DNA from: Muribaculaceae bacterium
GTDB taxonomy: Bacteria > Bacteroidota > Bacteroidia > Bacteroidales > Muribaculaceae
Assembly (NCBI GenBank): GCA_017478855.1
Contig: JAFVCX010000113.1
Location: forward strand, 1 to 64,000
DNA: 64,000 bases
Direction: 5' to 3'
The translations under genes were made by a program, and so were the position numbers. This document shows, in pieces, positions 41,606 through 50,652 of this stretch. The notes under the pieces are model-generated. The model was not told the DNA's origin and ran no database searches. It worked only from the letters and a program-made list of their open reading frames with translations. Each line of letters opens with the position of its first letter. The stretch's first letter is position 1.

Positions 41606-42796
41606 ATGGAAATGACGGCAAAAAAATATGATTTTGACCGCGTGGTGCGCATGGTGCTCACACTCCTCACGGTGGTGATTGCCATTGTGGTGGTCGATTA
41701 TCTCACTCCGGTGCTGCTGCCCTTTGTGGTGGGCTTTATCCTTGCCTATATGCTGAATCCCTTTGTGGACTGGCTGCAACGCGTCACCCGCATAGGCAAC
41801 CGCGCCCTTGTGGTGGTGCTGGCCCTGCTCATTGTGGCGGCCACGCTTTGGTTGGCGGGATGGCTCATCATCCCTTATGTGATTGATGAGTTTGTGAGCA
41901 TGGGCAAGATGCTCACCACCTATGCCAAGGCCTCGTTCAAGGTGCCCTACATCCCGCAGGAAGTGCATGAATTCATCAGGCGTTATCTCGACATTGAACA
42001 GTTCAGCACACTGCTCACCAAAGAACAATGGATGAAAATCGTGAACCAAGTGGCCACGGGCACATGGAGCTTCGTGGGTGGCACGATGAGTGTGATTCTG
42101 AATGTGGTTTCGTGGCTCATTGTGTTGCTCTACATGTTTTTTGTGCTGATTGACTTCGACAAAATCGCTCGTGGTTTCAAGAGTGCCATTCCCAAGCGTT
42201 ATCGCCGCGTGGCCTTCACCATCATTGCCGATGTGGAAGACACCATGAGCCGCTACTTCCGCGGGCAGGCACTTGTGTCGTTCTTTGTGGGCGTGATATT
42301 CGCCATTGAGTTCTATATCATAGGGCTGCCTATGGCCATCTTGTTTGGGCTCTCGATAGGCGTGCTCAACATGATTCCCTACTTGCAGCTCATCTCCATT
42401 CCGGTGGCCGCGTTTCTGTGCCTTGTGGCTTCGGTGGCCACGGGCGGCAGTTTCTGGGTGCTTTTCGCGTGGACGATAGCGGCCTATTGCATTTGCCAGC
42501 TCATACAAGACTTGGTGCTCATTCCCAGCATCATGAAGCAGCAAATGGGGCTGAACCCGGCCATCATTTTCCTTGCCCTCTCCATTTGGGCCTATGTGCT
42601 GGGGCTGATAGGCTTGCTCATCGCCTTGCCGCTCACCACACTCATCATCAGCTACTACTGCGAATATGTGCTGCACGAGCCTAACCCGCTGCACAACCAT
42701 CCGCACAAAACCAAAAAGAAAAGAAAGCCGGCCTCAAAACGGAGCGGGACTGCTCACGACGAGGCGCTTGCCGGTGAAGGGGTGCGTGAAGCATAA
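41606..42796 (+). CDS. AI-2E family (PerM/YdiK-like) membrane protein
   Basis: 396 residues. Hydrophobic helices at about 15-55 and 70-95, an amphipathic middle segment (110-170), then further helices with the conserved block PMAILFGLSIGVLNMIPYLQ and GLIGLLIALPLTTL, as in the AI-2E transporter family. The C-terminus is highly basic (HPHKTKKKRKPASKR). Some members export autoinducer-2 or act in ion homeostasis; function here is not known. Its last 63 bases overlap the 3' end of the pseudouridine synthase gene on the other strand. Confidence 0.88.
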   Translation: MEMTAKKYDFDRVVRMVLTLLTVVIAIVVVDYLTPVLLPFVVGFILAYMLNPFVDWLQRVTRIGNRALVVVLALLIVAATLWLAGWLIIPYVIDEFVSMGKMLTTYAKASFKVPYIPQEVHEFIRRYLDIEQFSTLLTKEQWMKIVNQVATGTWSFVGGTMSVILNVVSWLIVLLYMFFVLIDFDKIARGFKSAIPKRYRRVAFTIIADVEDTMSRYFRGQALVSFFVGVIFAIEFYIIGLPMAILFGLSIGVLNMIPYLQLISIPVAAFLCLVASVATGGSFWVLFAWTIAAYCICQLIQDLVLIPSIMKQQMGLNPAIIFLALSIWAYVLGLIGLLIALPLTTLIISYYCEYVLHEPNPLHNHPHKTKKKRKPASKRSGTAHDEALAGEGVREA

Positions 42797-44356
42797 TTGC
42801 TCGGCATGCAGCATGAGCCTGCCGGCGGCCCGCCCATAAAGCATGTCGCCCACGATGGCCACACCCAAGCCCGAGGGATGCGAAGCGTGCACGCGCAGCT
42901 GATGGGTGCGCCCGGTGAGCGGATAAAAGGCCACGCGCGTGGTGCCGCCGTTTCGCTCCAGCACCTCAAAGCGTGTGATGGCCGCTTTGCCATGCACGGT
43001 GTCCACCATTTGCCGCGGACGGTCGTCGGGGTTGGGACGCAGGGGCAGCTCAATGATTCCCTCGCTCGCCGCCACGGTGCCGTCGAGCAAAGCCACATAG
43101 CGTTTGCTCACTTGCCGCTGCTCAAACAAGGCCTGCAACGCCTTGTGCGCCTCTCTGTTTTTTGCCAGCACTACCACCCCCGAAGTTTCTTGGTCGAGGC
43201 GGTGTACCACCACGGGGCCGCTCACGCCCTGCATGCGCGCCCGGTAGCGTGTTTCGAGCGATTGGGTGATTAGTTTGCCGGGCTGGGTGAGCATGCCGGC
43301 CGGCTTGTTCACCACGCTCAGCCACTCGTCATCATATAGGACATCGAGCGGCTGCTCGGCCGGGGCTTGCGCCAAAGGATTCTCCTCCACATCGAGGCCA
43401 CGCATCATCCACGGCAAGATGGGCAGACACTTGCTGCGGCATGCGGGATAGTAGTGCCCATGATGGCGCACCTCGCCTTGTGGCGACTGTCCCCACCAAA
43501 ACTCGGCCATGCACAGGGGTTTCACTCTCAGCCGGTAGGCATGCTGAAGCAGTTTGGGAGCGCAGCATTCGCCGGTGCCGGCCGGTGGCAGGGCCGGGGC
43601 GAGGAGTTGTATGAGGTCGGTTTGCTCGCCGAGGGCGTTTGTCACCACAAAGAGTCTGAAGATGCGCCGCTGCAAGGCCTCGCTGCGCCGTTTGCGCTCT
43701 TGCTTGAGCGCATGGACGCGTTGCCACAAGGCGGCTTGCCTCGCTTGTGCTTCGTCCAGCCGCTGTGCCACCCGGTGCTTGATGCGCTTCAGCTCAGCTT
43801 TTTGGAAACGGCTCTCGCGGAGCAGCTCCTCTTGCTGCAGTGGTGTGAGTGCGCCGGCGGCTCGTGCGTCGTCGCGCTGCCGCTTGCTGTGCTGCATGAG
43901 CTGCTTGAACGCCAGCACCTCCTCTTCGCCTGCTTGCTTTGCGAGGGCAAGCTGCTGCCGCATGGCCTCGCTGCCGGCTTCCCGCTCAAGCTGCTCGATT
44001 TCCCGATTGATGCCCACGATGGCGGCTTCCTCGGTGCGAAACTCGCCTTGTGGCTGCAAGAGGTCGTAGATGGGAGGCACAAAATAGGGCAAATGGTTGG
44101 TTCCCATTACGTTGCCCGAAAACGCGGCCAAAAAAGCCAAACTGCCGCTTGGCTCGCGCACCACCAGCACGCCCAACATCTTTCCCGCGTCGAGAGCGGC
44201 CCGCAACTGAGGCTGCGAGGCGATGTGTTGCGCCAACTGCCGCGCGGCAAGGCGGCACAGCGGATGGGGCACGTAGTGAAACGGCCATGTGAACCGCCGC
44301 GGCGGTTCCACCGCTTCGCTGCCGGCCAATGGATGCAAGGTGGGATCTTTTGCCAT
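42734..44356 (-). CDS. RluA-family pseudouridine synthase with long N-terminal coiled-coil region
   Basis: 540 residues from ATG 44356; the longer frame runs into the repeat and promoter upstream. The catalytic motif HRLDQETSG lies near residue 395, preceded by PAGMLTQPG and followed by GRTHQLRVH, all RluA hallmarks. The first ~330 residues are extra: a domain with FTWPFHYVPHPLC, then an Arg/Gln/Glu-rich coiled coil (about 150-255). Similar long forms are known in Bacteroidota. It isomerises uridines in rRNA or tRNA. The 3' end overlaps the PerM-like gene tail to tail by 63 bases. Confidence 0.9.
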   Translation of the reverse strand: MAKDPTLHPLAGSEAVEPPRRFTWPFHYVPHPLCRLAARQLAQHIASQPQLRAALDAGKMLGVLVVREPSGSLAFLAAFSGNVMGTNHLPYFVPPIYDLLQPQGEFRTEEAAIVGINREIEQLEREAGSEAMRQQLALAKQAGEEEVLAFKQLMQHSKRQRDDARAAGALTPLQQEELLRESRFQKAELKRIKHRVAQRLDEAQARQAALWQRVHALKQERKRRSEALQRRIFRLFVVTNALGEQTDLIQLLAPALPPAGTGECCAPKLLQHAYRLRVKPLCMAEFWWGQSPQGEVRHHGHYYPACRSKCLPILPWMMRGLDVEENPLAQAPAEQPLDVLYDDEWLSVVNKPAGMLTQPGKLITQSLETRYRARMQGVSGPVVVHRLDQETSGVVVLAKNREAHKALQALFEQRQVSKRYVALLDGTVAASEGIIELPLRPNPDDRPRQMVDTVHGKAAITRFEVLERNGGTTRVAFYPLTGRTHQLRVHASHPSGLGVAIVGDMLYGRAAGRLMLHAEQLCFTHPFTGKRLVVSSPAPF

Positions 44357-44364
44357 AGGGAGTA

Positions 44365-44372
44365 CAAAGTTA
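44365..44372 (-). promoter_or_regulatory. -7 box for the pseudouridine synthase, formed by a repeat end
   Basis: Minus-strand TAACTTTG, 9 bases from ATG 44356. Its first four bases belong to the palindromic repeat, the same arrangement as at 14999-15006. Confidence 0.5.
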
Positions 44373-44440
44373 CGATTAAGCGAGCGAAAAGCCAAATTTA
44401 TTTGGCGTTTCCGAGCGTGAGTAACTTGTGCGCAGCCAAC
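44369..44440 (-). repeat. Palindromic intergenic repeat, third clear copy
   Basis: 72 bases. Read on the minus strand it runs from GTTGGCTGCGCACAAGTTAC to CTCGCTTAATCGTAAC and matches unit 2 at 14930-15002 at roughly four bases in five. The central hairpin is different in sequence but paired (GCCAAATAAATTTGGC), so the stem is kept by compensating change. Confidence 0.8.
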
Positions 44441-44457
44441 GTTACAAATAAAATCAC

Positions 44458-44465
44458 TACCTTTG
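44458..44465 (+). promoter_or_regulatory. -7 box for the MltG gene
   Basis: TACCTTTG, 27 bases upstream of ATG 44493. Confidence 0.55.
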
Positions 44466-44492
44466 CAGTGACGATTCAAAAAAACGTTGACG

Positions 44493-45494
44493 ATGAAAAA
44501 GAAAATCATCCTCTTGGCGGCCTGTGTGGTCGTGTGCCTTGCGTCATGGCTCGGTTCTTATTTCTTGGTGGGAGCAAGCGTCAGTGGCGTGGTGCATCTG
44601 CGTGCCGGCAGCGACTTGAACACACTGTGCGACAGCCTCGGCACGGTGGATGCCACGCTGGCACGACGGGTGACCACCCTCATGCGGCTCACCGGCGGCG
44701 ATGTGAGCCACCGGCAAGGCGCGTTCAAGATCGCTAAAGGGCAATCGGCCTTCGCTGTGATGCGCCACCTGCGCAGCGGTGCCGCGGATGGCGTGCGCTT
44801 CACCTTTAATAATGTGCGCACCACCGGTGAGTGGGCCGCGCGATGGGGCGCGAAATTCATGGCCGGTGAAGAGGCGATGAAACAGGCGCTGGCCGACGAG
44901 CGGCTGTGCGACAGCCTCGGATTCACCCCGCAGAGCATAGCGGCGATGCTGCTGCCCGACAGCTACGAATTTTACTGGGACATCACCCCAGCCGAGATGC
45001 TGGGTAAAATGAAAGGCTATTACGACCAGTTTTGGAATGAAAACCGGCGTGGCGCGGCGCAAGCGTTGGGACTGACCCCTGTGGACGTGTCGATTATCGC
45101 TTCGATAGTGGAAGAGGAAACCGCCAAGACCGACGAGCGCGGCAAAGTGGCGCGCCTCTACCTGAACCGGCTTGCCGCCGGCATGCCTTTGCAGGCCGAC
45201 CCCACAGTGAAGTTTGCCTTAGGCGATTTTTCCATCAAGCGCCTCACGGCGGCGATGACGCGTACCGAGTCGGCCTACAACACCTATCGCCGCACCGGTT
45301 TGCCTCCCGGCCCCATTCGCCTGCCCGAGAAAGCCACCCTCGATGCCGTGCTGAAAGCACCGCAACACAACTATCTGTATATGTGCGCTAAAGAAGACTT
45401 TTCGGGTTATCACAACTTTGCGGTGGACTATGCGTCGCATCAGGTGAACGCGCGGCGCTATCAGGCCGCGCTCGATGCCCGGAACATTCATTGA
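44493..45494 (+). CDS. mltG: Endolytic murein transglycosylase
   Basis: 333 residues from ATG 44493; a TTG two codons earlier is unlikely. One N-terminal transmembrane helix, then a LysM-like part, and the YceG/MltG catalytic region: DVSIIASIVEEETAK with the catalytic Glu, YLNRLAAGMPLQADPTVKFA, and YNTYRRTGLPPGPI. It cuts nascent peptidoglycan strands near the inner membrane and sets glycan length. Confidence 0.95.
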   Translation: MKKKIILLAACVVVCLASWLGSYFLVGASVSGVVHLRAGSDLNTLCDSLGTVDATLARRVTTLMRLTGGDVSHRQGAFKIAKGQSAFAVMRHLRSGAADGVRFTFNNVRTTGEWAARWGAKFMAGEEAMKQALADERLCDSLGFTPQSIAAMLLPDSYEFYWDITPAEMLGKMKGYYDQFWNENRRGAAQALGLTPVDVSIIASIVEEETAKTDERGKVARLYLNRLAAGMPLQADPTVKFALGDFSIKRLTAAMTRTESAYNTYRRTGLPPGPIRLPEKATLDAVLKAPQHNYLYMCAKEDFSGYHNFAVDYASHQVNARRYQAALDARNIH

Positions 45495-45585
45495 CGTGCT
45501 CGCGCCATCCTTACCCAAAAGGGTCGTTTCCTATGGCATTTGGCAAATAATTTGAATTTTTCTTGCATCGCAAAAAAAGAAATCG

Positions 45586-45593
45586 TAACTTTG
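45586..45593 (+). promoter_or_regulatory. -7 box for the secreted protein at 45657
   Basis: TAACTTTG, 63 bases upstream of ATG 45657. Confidence 0.5.
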
Positions 45594-45656
45594 TGGCGCA
45601 TATATGCTAAATTTCTTTAACGGTAACCAAATATTTATTCATTAAAATCAACGCTT

Positions 45657-46898
45657 ATGAAAAAGATTTTACTTTCTTTGGCAGCTGCGGTACTCACGCT
45701 GACCGCCGGCGCAAACGTTTTGGCTAACACGATCGATGCCGATTTTGTAAAGGCCAACAACATCAAAGAGGCTACGCCCGAAATGGTTAAGAGTGTTATT
45801 ATGAAGGATGCAAGCGCCATGCGTGCAAAGAAGAACCTCACCCTGCCGGTGACCAAAGCTTCTGACCTCGAGGGTGCTTACACTTGGAGCTACAAAATGT
45901 CGACCACTCGTGCTGAGGATCCCAGCACCCTCACCACTACCGACTATACCGCTACTGTTCAAATCAGTGACGCTGACGATGAGGCAGGAACCGTGAAGAT
46001 TACAGGTATGTTCGATGCCACCATAACCGGTAAGCTCGACCTGACCACCTATCAGCTTCCCACATTCACCCTGACCGATCAGGACACTGTGGCTTACGCA
46101 ACGGTGAACTACAACAACGCAAGCCTGTCATGCTGGTGCGTGATTAAAGGCTTGTTCTACTATTCAGGTGACGACAACAACGATGCCGGCTGGTACTTCA
46201 CCGATCCCGTTGCTTTTGTGCAGAACGACGGATCTATCCTGTGGGCTACCAACGTGTATCTGGTTCGCCAAATTGCCAAGACCGCTACCGGCGACATCGA
46301 GGGCTATACGCTGAACCCGCTGTGGGTGCCCGGAAGCACGATGACCGACCTGAAGCTCGACGAGGGCAAGCAAGCGGGTGCCATGACTTACTACTATGAA
46401 ACGGCTAAGATGAATCTGTCGTTCCCCGTGATTCTCTCGGAAGATGAGAACTATGTGGTTTCGGTAGAGAATTTTGCCGGTCTTGCCGAGAATCCCGTTA
46501 AGATCACTCTCGCCGAGGATAAGACTTGGAAGGCCGATCCCGTGCTTCTCTTCACTAATAATGGCAACAACTTTGTGCTTTATGCCCTCGATGGCAACAA
46601 CTTGGTGGACGTGACCGGCACCGGCGACGAGACCAAGCTCGTTTCGGACCTCGACTGGACCGGCTATGACACCACCACGAACTACTGGATTGGCCAACGT
46701 GGCGCATTCACCATCACCGGTGACTTCGTGTTCCCCGGAACTGTGGCTGTGAAGGATGTGAACGTGGACAAGGCTGTGAAGAGCGTGAAGTATGTGAGCC
46801 TGATGGGTCAGGTGAGCAGCACTCCGTTTGACGGCGTGAACATCGTGGTGAGCACCTATGAGGATGGCACGTCGAACGCTGTGAAAGTGATGAAATAA
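45657..46898 (+). CDS. Secreted protein of unknown function with C-terminal sorting-like tail
   Basis: 413 residues, signal peptide MKKILLSLAAAVLTLTAGANVLA. The mature protein is beta-rich with alternating patterns (TATVQISDADDEAGTVKITGMF, ILWATNVYLVRQI) and no motif I recognise. The last ~35 residues (KYVSLMGQVSSTPFDGVNIV then VSTYEDGTSNAVKVMK) closely resemble the tail of the cohesin-like protein at 13808, a type-A-like C-terminal sorting domain. It stands alone between mltG and a DUF4199 gene with its own promoter. Confidence 0.75.
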   Translation: MKKILLSLAAAVLTLTAGANVLANTIDADFVKANNIKEATPEMVKSVIMKDASAMRAKKNLTLPVTKASDLEGAYTWSYKMSTTRAEDPSTLTTTDYTATVQISDADDEAGTVKITGMFDATITGKLDLTTYQLPTFTLTDQDTVAYATVNYNNASLSCWCVIKGLFYYSGDDNNDAGWYFTDPVAFVQNDGSILWATNVYLVRQIAKTATGDIEGYTLNPLWVPGSTMTDLKLDEGKQAGAMTYYYETAKMNLSFPVILSEDENYVVSVENFAGLAENPVKITLAEDKTWKADPVLLFTNNGNNFVLYALDGNNLVDVTGTGDETKLVSDLDWTGYDTTTNYWIGQRGAFTITGDFVFPGTVAVKDVNVDKAVKSVKYVSLMGQVSSTPFDGVNIVVSTYEDGTSNAVKVMK

Positions 46899-47077
46899 GA
46901 GAGAAACCATCTTTAAGACACTCCGGAAATCGCGCATCTCGAGCACAACGCATGTGAGATGCCGGTGAAATGAAAAGGTGAGTGCATCCCCATTGCGGGC
47001 GGTGCGCTCACTTGCTGTGTGAGGGTGGGGTGGCGCAAGCACGCGGGCAGCGGGTTGCATGGTAGAGAAAAAATGTG

Positions 47078-47085
47078 TAACTTTG
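47078..47085 (+). promoter_or_regulatory. -7 box for the DUF4199 gene
   Basis: TAACTTTG, 29 bases upstream of ATG 47115; followed by GC as in the Bacteroidota consensus. Confidence 0.55.
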
Positions 47086-47114
47086 CGCTTTTGAAACCAA
47101 GAGCCAAAGAGCCG

Positions 47115-47642
47115 ATGAAAGAAACCAAGAGCGTGTATAGGCGAGGGGCCGACTATGGGGTGCCCATGGGCGTGTATATGAGCGTGATGAGCGTTAGCTC
47201 GCTCTATAACGACCGTGTGCCCATGCTGGCTCTCGTGGTGCTGGTCATGCTGGTGGGCTGGCCGGTGATGATTTGTCGCTACCAGCGTCGCTACAAGGCC
47301 GAGGAAAGCCAAGCCGAATATGCTGCGCTGTGGATGGCCGGCATCTTGATGGTGATTTATGGCGCACTCATCACGGGACTGGTGACGTGGGCCGTGCTGC
47401 AATGGGGCCGCCCGGGTTTCATCTATGAGCAGATGCAGGCAGTGGTCACCACCTATAACTCGATGCCCTCGCTGCAAGGAAGCGAGCTTACGCACGCCTT
47501 GCAGCAGATGCTCGATGCGGGACAGGTGCCCTCGACCATCGAGATGGTGATGAGCATGTTTTGGTTTGTGTCGTTTGCGGGTAGTGTGGTGAGTGCCATC
47601 ACGGCTGTTTTTGCAGGCGGAGCGAGGCACAAAGGTTTCTGA
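47115..47642 (+). CDS. DUF4199-family membrane protein
   Basis: 175 residues from ATG 47115, chosen because the promoter box at 47078 lies inside any longer frame. Four hydrophobic helices (about 15-30, 34-52, 70-95, 142-165), with RRYKAEESQAEYAALWMAGILMVIYG in the middle. This is the pattern of DUF4199 proteins, which in Bacteroidota are regularly found just upstream of the same glycosyltransferase, as here. Function unknown. Confidence 0.75.
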   Translation: MKETKSVYRRGADYGVPMGVYMSVMSVSSLYNDRVPMLALVVLVMLVGWPVMICRYQRRYKAEESQAEYAALWMAGILMVIYGALITGLVTWAVLQWGRPGFIYEQMQAVVTTYNSMPSLQGSELTHALQQMLDAGQVPSTIEMVMSMFWFVSFAGSVVSAITAVFAGGARHKGF

Positions 47643-47681
47643 ATGAAAGAACGTTGAAATAATATTAGATAACGCAATTTA

Positions 47682-48635
47682 ATGGATATATCAGTTGTTG
47701 TCCCCCTCTATAACGAAGCCGAATCGCTGCCCGAGCTGGTGGCGTGGATAGAGCGCGTGATGAAAGAAAATAGATTCACCTATGAGATTCTGATGGTGAA
47801 CGACGGCAGCACCGACGACTCGTGGCAGGTGATCACACGCCTGCATGAGCAAAACCCATGCGTGAAGGGCGTGTGTTTCAGGCGCAACTACGGCAAATCG
47901 CCCGCGCTCAACACCGGTTTTGCCCGCACGCAAGGCGATGTGGTGATCACGATGGATGCCGACTTGCAAGACAGTCCCGACGAGATTCCCGAATTGTATC
48001 GCATGATAAAAGAAGAGGGCTATGACCTCGTGAGCGGCTGGAAGAAAAAACGCTACGATCCGCTCTCGAAAACGCTGCCCACCAAGCTGTTTAACGCCAC
48101 GGCGCGCCGCGTGAGCGGCATCAGCAATCTGCACGACTTTAATTGCGGCCTCAAGGCCTATCGCAGCGAGGTGGTGAAGCACATTGAGGTGTATGGCGAC
48201 ATGCATCGCTATGTGCCCTACTTGGCCAAGATAGCCGGATTCGACAAGATAGGCGAGAAGGTGGTGCACCACCGCGCCCGCAAATATGGGGTGTCGAAGT
48301 TTGGGCTGGACCGGTTTGTGAACGGCTACCTCGACCTGCTCACGCTGTGGTTTCAGGCCAAATTCGGCGTGAAACCCATGCATTTCTTTGGCTTGCTGGG
48401 CAGCCTGATGTTTTTCATCGGTTTTGTGGCTGTGATTGTGGTGGGCGCGCACAAGCTCTATAACATGTGGGCCGGCAATGCCTATACGCTGGTGACCAAC
48501 TCACCCTACTTCTATCTGGCACTCACGGCCATGATACTGGGCACCCAACTGTTTCTCACGGGCTTCTTGGGCGAGCTGATTACGCGCAACTCGCCGAGCC
48601 GCAACCATTATGAGATTTCAGAAGAAATAGATTAA
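47682..48635 (+). CDS. GT2 glycosyltransferase, polyprenyl-phosphate sugar synthase type
   Basis: 317 residues. GT-A fold motifs: VVVPLYNEAESLPEL at the N-terminus, VNDGSTDDSW, and the metal-binding MDADLQDSP. HHRARKYGVSKFGL is the downstream acceptor block. Two C-terminal transmembrane helices (about 232-255 and 268-292) as in GtrB/DPM1-like enzymes that move a sugar from UDP or GDP to undecaprenyl phosphate. The specific sugar cannot be read. The next gene starts on the last base of its TAA. Confidence 0.92.
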   Translation: MDISVVVPLYNEAESLPELVAWIERVMKENRFTYEILMVNDGSTDDSWQVITRLHEQNPCVKGVCFRRNYGKSPALNTGFARTQGDVVITMDADLQDSPDEIPELYRMIKEEGYDLVSGWKKKRYDPLSKTLPTKLFNATARRVSGISNLHDFNCGLKAYRSEVVKHIEVYGDMHRYVPYLAKIAGFDKIGEKVVHHRARKYGVSKFGLDRFVNGYLDLLTLWFQAKFGVKPMHFFGLLGSLMFFIGFVAVIVVGAHKLYNMWAGNAYTLVTNSPYFYLALTAMILGTQLFLTGFLGELITRNSPSRNHYEISEEID

Positions 48636-49105
48636 TGAAAAGAGCGTTGCGTCATATCGCATGGAGCCTGCTGGCAGTGATGTGGCTCGCCGGATGCGAC
48701 GACAACAGTTGCTATGACAATGGCAACTCGCTGCCTCTCGCGCGATTTTGCGCCGATGGGTCGAGCACGGCAGTCACCACCAGTGGCCTGACGGTGCGCG
48801 GCTTGGGAGCGCCGGGCGACAGCTTGCTGCTGACCGATGCCAGCGTGAGCGAAATGTATTTGCCACTCCGCGCCACGACCTCGCAGACGCAATGGGAGCT
48901 GAGCTGGGAAGCCGATGCCGTGGCCGACACGCTCACGCTCACCTACGACACCACGCCCGCGTTTTCCAACGCCGAGTGTGGAGCGATGTATCAGTTTGTC
49001 ATCACAGCGGCCACGTGCACGAGCCACCGCATTGACTCGGTGGTGGTGACTCAGCCTCGGGTGACCAACGTGAGCCATGTGAACCTGCAAATTTACCTGC
49101 CATGA
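48635..49105 (+). CDS. DUF6452-family lipoprotein
   Basis: 156 residues. The lipoprotein signal MKRALRHIAWSLLAVMWLAGC is followed by DDNSCYDN. The mature domain is a small beta-sandwich with three further Cys. Its place before a DUF6048 gene is a conserved Bacteroidota pair (from memory). It overlaps both neighbours by 1 and 4 bases (TAATG and ATGA), implying translational coupling. Function unknown, in the envelope. Confidence 0.8.
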   Translation: MKRALRHIAWSLLAVMWLAGCDDNSCYDNGNSLPLARFCADGSSTAVTTSGLTVRGLGAPGDSLLLTDASVSEMYLPLRATTSQTQWELSWEADAVADTLTLTYDTTPAFSNAECGAMYQFVITAATCTSHRIDSVVVTQPRVTNVSHVNLQIYLP

Positions 49106-49986
49106 CGAAGCGTGTGAAGTTCATGATGACGCTGCTCTGGGCCTTGTGCATGACTCTGCCAGCGGTGGCCCAACAGCAACCCGACACCGTGCCCGCGAGA
49201 CGGCAGGAAAGGCGCATCACGCCGGTGCGCCCCTCGACCAACACCGTGTTGCAGCCCGGCCGCGACATGAGCGCCGACATGATAGAACACTACATCTTGG
49301 GCGACACACTGGAGGCACAGGCGCAGGCGCGGCGTGACTCGCTGCGCAAGGCCTACACCCGCTATCCGCGGCTGACGAGCCTATGGCTGGGAGCCAATGT
49401 GGCCGACCTCGCGCTCACGGCCTTTGGGCAAGACTACGCGAGCGTGGATGTGCATGCCACCCTGAACATGTGGAATCGCCTGCAACCCACCGTTGAGGTG
49501 GGACTCGGCCGGGCAAAAAGCCGCCCCGAAGACATGAATTTCACCTATCGTGGCAAGGCTTCGCCTTATGCCAAAGTGGGCGTGAACTATAATTTCCTGT
49601 TTAAGAGTGAGCCTCGTTACCAAGCCTTGCTGGGGGCACGGCTGGGCATGGCGCGTGTGGACTATGATGTGACCGACGTGACGGTGACCAATAGCTACTG
49701 GCAAGAAACGTCCACCTACGACCTGAAAGGTGAGCACACCACGGCTTCGTGGGGCGAAGTGCTGGCCGGCATCAAAGTGGGCATAGCCGGCCCGTGGGCA
49801 CTGGGCTGGATGGTGCGTTGGCACAAAATGATCACGTGCAAGCCCACCGCTTATAGCCGCCCGTGGTATGTGCCGGGCTACGGCAAGCGCGACAACTCGC
49901 TGGCATTCTCATTCAGTGTGTATTACACGCTGCCCCTGCACCGTGTCAGCCCGGTAGCCGCCGAGGCCGGCCCGCCGAGGGACTGA
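49102..49986 (+). CDS. DUF6048-family outer-membrane beta-barrel-like protein
   Basis: 294 residues with signal peptide ending PAVAQ. After a disordered segment and an Arg-rich helix (QAQARRDSLRKAYTR), the sequence alternates in short amphipathic strands (VDVHATLNMWNRLQPTVEVG, YAKVGVNYNFLFK, LGARLGMARVDYDV), as in small barrels. The family partner DUF6452 is directly upstream. Function unknown. Confidence 0.8.
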   Translation: MTKRVKFMMTLLWALCMTLPAVAQQQPDTVPARRQERRITPVRPSTNTVLQPGRDMSADMIEHYILGDTLEAQAQARRDSLRKAYTRYPRLTSLWLGANVADLALTAFGQDYASVDVHATLNMWNRLQPTVEVGLGRAKSRPEDMNFTYRGKASPYAKVGVNYNFLFKSEPRYQALLGARLGMARVDYDVTDVTVTNSYWQETSTYDLKGEHTTASWGEVLAGIKVGIAGPWALGWMVRWHKMITCKPTAYSRPWYVPGYGKRDNSLAFSFSVYYTLPLHRVSPVAAEAGPPRD

Positions 49987-50065
49987 CGGCACAACCACGA
50001 CAGCACTCGCTACCCAACAACCCTTGTGCGCGTGATTGCGCAGGTGGTTTCATGGAAAAATAATG

Positions 50066-50102
50066 AAGGGAATCAAGGCCTTGCCGCCTGATTCCCTTTT
50101 GT
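50066..50102 (+). terminator. Terminator after the DUF6048 gene
   Basis: AAGGGAATCA / TGATTCCCTT arms with a 13-base loop and TTTT; it also faces the convergent barrel gene. Confidence 0.8.
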
Positions 50103-50126
50103 CGTGGCGAGTTGTCACCGCGCGCG

Positions 50127-50606
50127 TCAGAAGTTGAACTTCAAGCCTAATGTGGTGACGCTCTGGTTCCAGTCTTTCAGGATTTGGAAACGCTCCTCGG
50201 TGTAGAACGTGAACCGGTCGTTGATGCGATACTCGTAGCCGATGCCGATGTTGGCACCGCAGCGATCCCAGCTGTATTTGCCTGTGCCATAGCCGGGGTC
50301 GTGCTCAAAATTGGCATAAGAGAAACCTGCGATGGGATAGAACACCGAGCCGCCATAGGAGCGGATGAGGTAGTGCAGGTTGATGTTCACGTTGTAGGCA
50401 TCGATGCCGCTATCTTTGAAATAATAGATAAATTCGGGAGCGACGCGCACGTTGCGCACCGGCTCAATCTGGAACTGGGCACCCAAGCCCACCATGCTGT
50501 TTTTTGAAGCATAGTGAAATTGCAGCCCGGCAGCCATGTCGCCGGCTTCGGCCATCGCGCACATGGCGATGGTGGCGATAGCTATGGATAAAAGAAATCG
50601 TTTCAT
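50127..50606 (-). CDS. Small outer-membrane beta-barrel protein
   Basis: 159 residues with signal peptide (MKRFLLSIAIATIAMCAMA). Eight amphipathic strands can be traced (GLQFHYASKNSMVGLGAQF, VRVAPEFIYYFK, NVNINLHYLIRS, SVFYPIAGFSYANF, GANIGIGYEYRIN, RFTFYTEERFQIL), and the chain ends TLGLKFNF with a C-terminal Phe as barrel proteins do. OmpA/OmpW-like eight-stranded type. Role not known. It follows the M48 lipoprotein gene on the same strand by 46 bases. Confidence 0.82.
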   Translation of the reverse strand: MKRFLLSIAIATIAMCAMAEAGDMAAGLQFHYASKNSMVGLGAQFQIEPVRNVRVAPEFIYYFKDSGIDAYNVNINLHYLIRSYGGSVFYPIAGFSYANFEHDPGYGTGKYSWDRCGANIGIGYEYRINDRFTFYTEERFQILKDWNQSVTTLGLKFNF

Positions 50607-50652
50607 GTGAGATTAGGGATGTTTGTAGTTCGTGCCATGAGGCGTGAACTGA

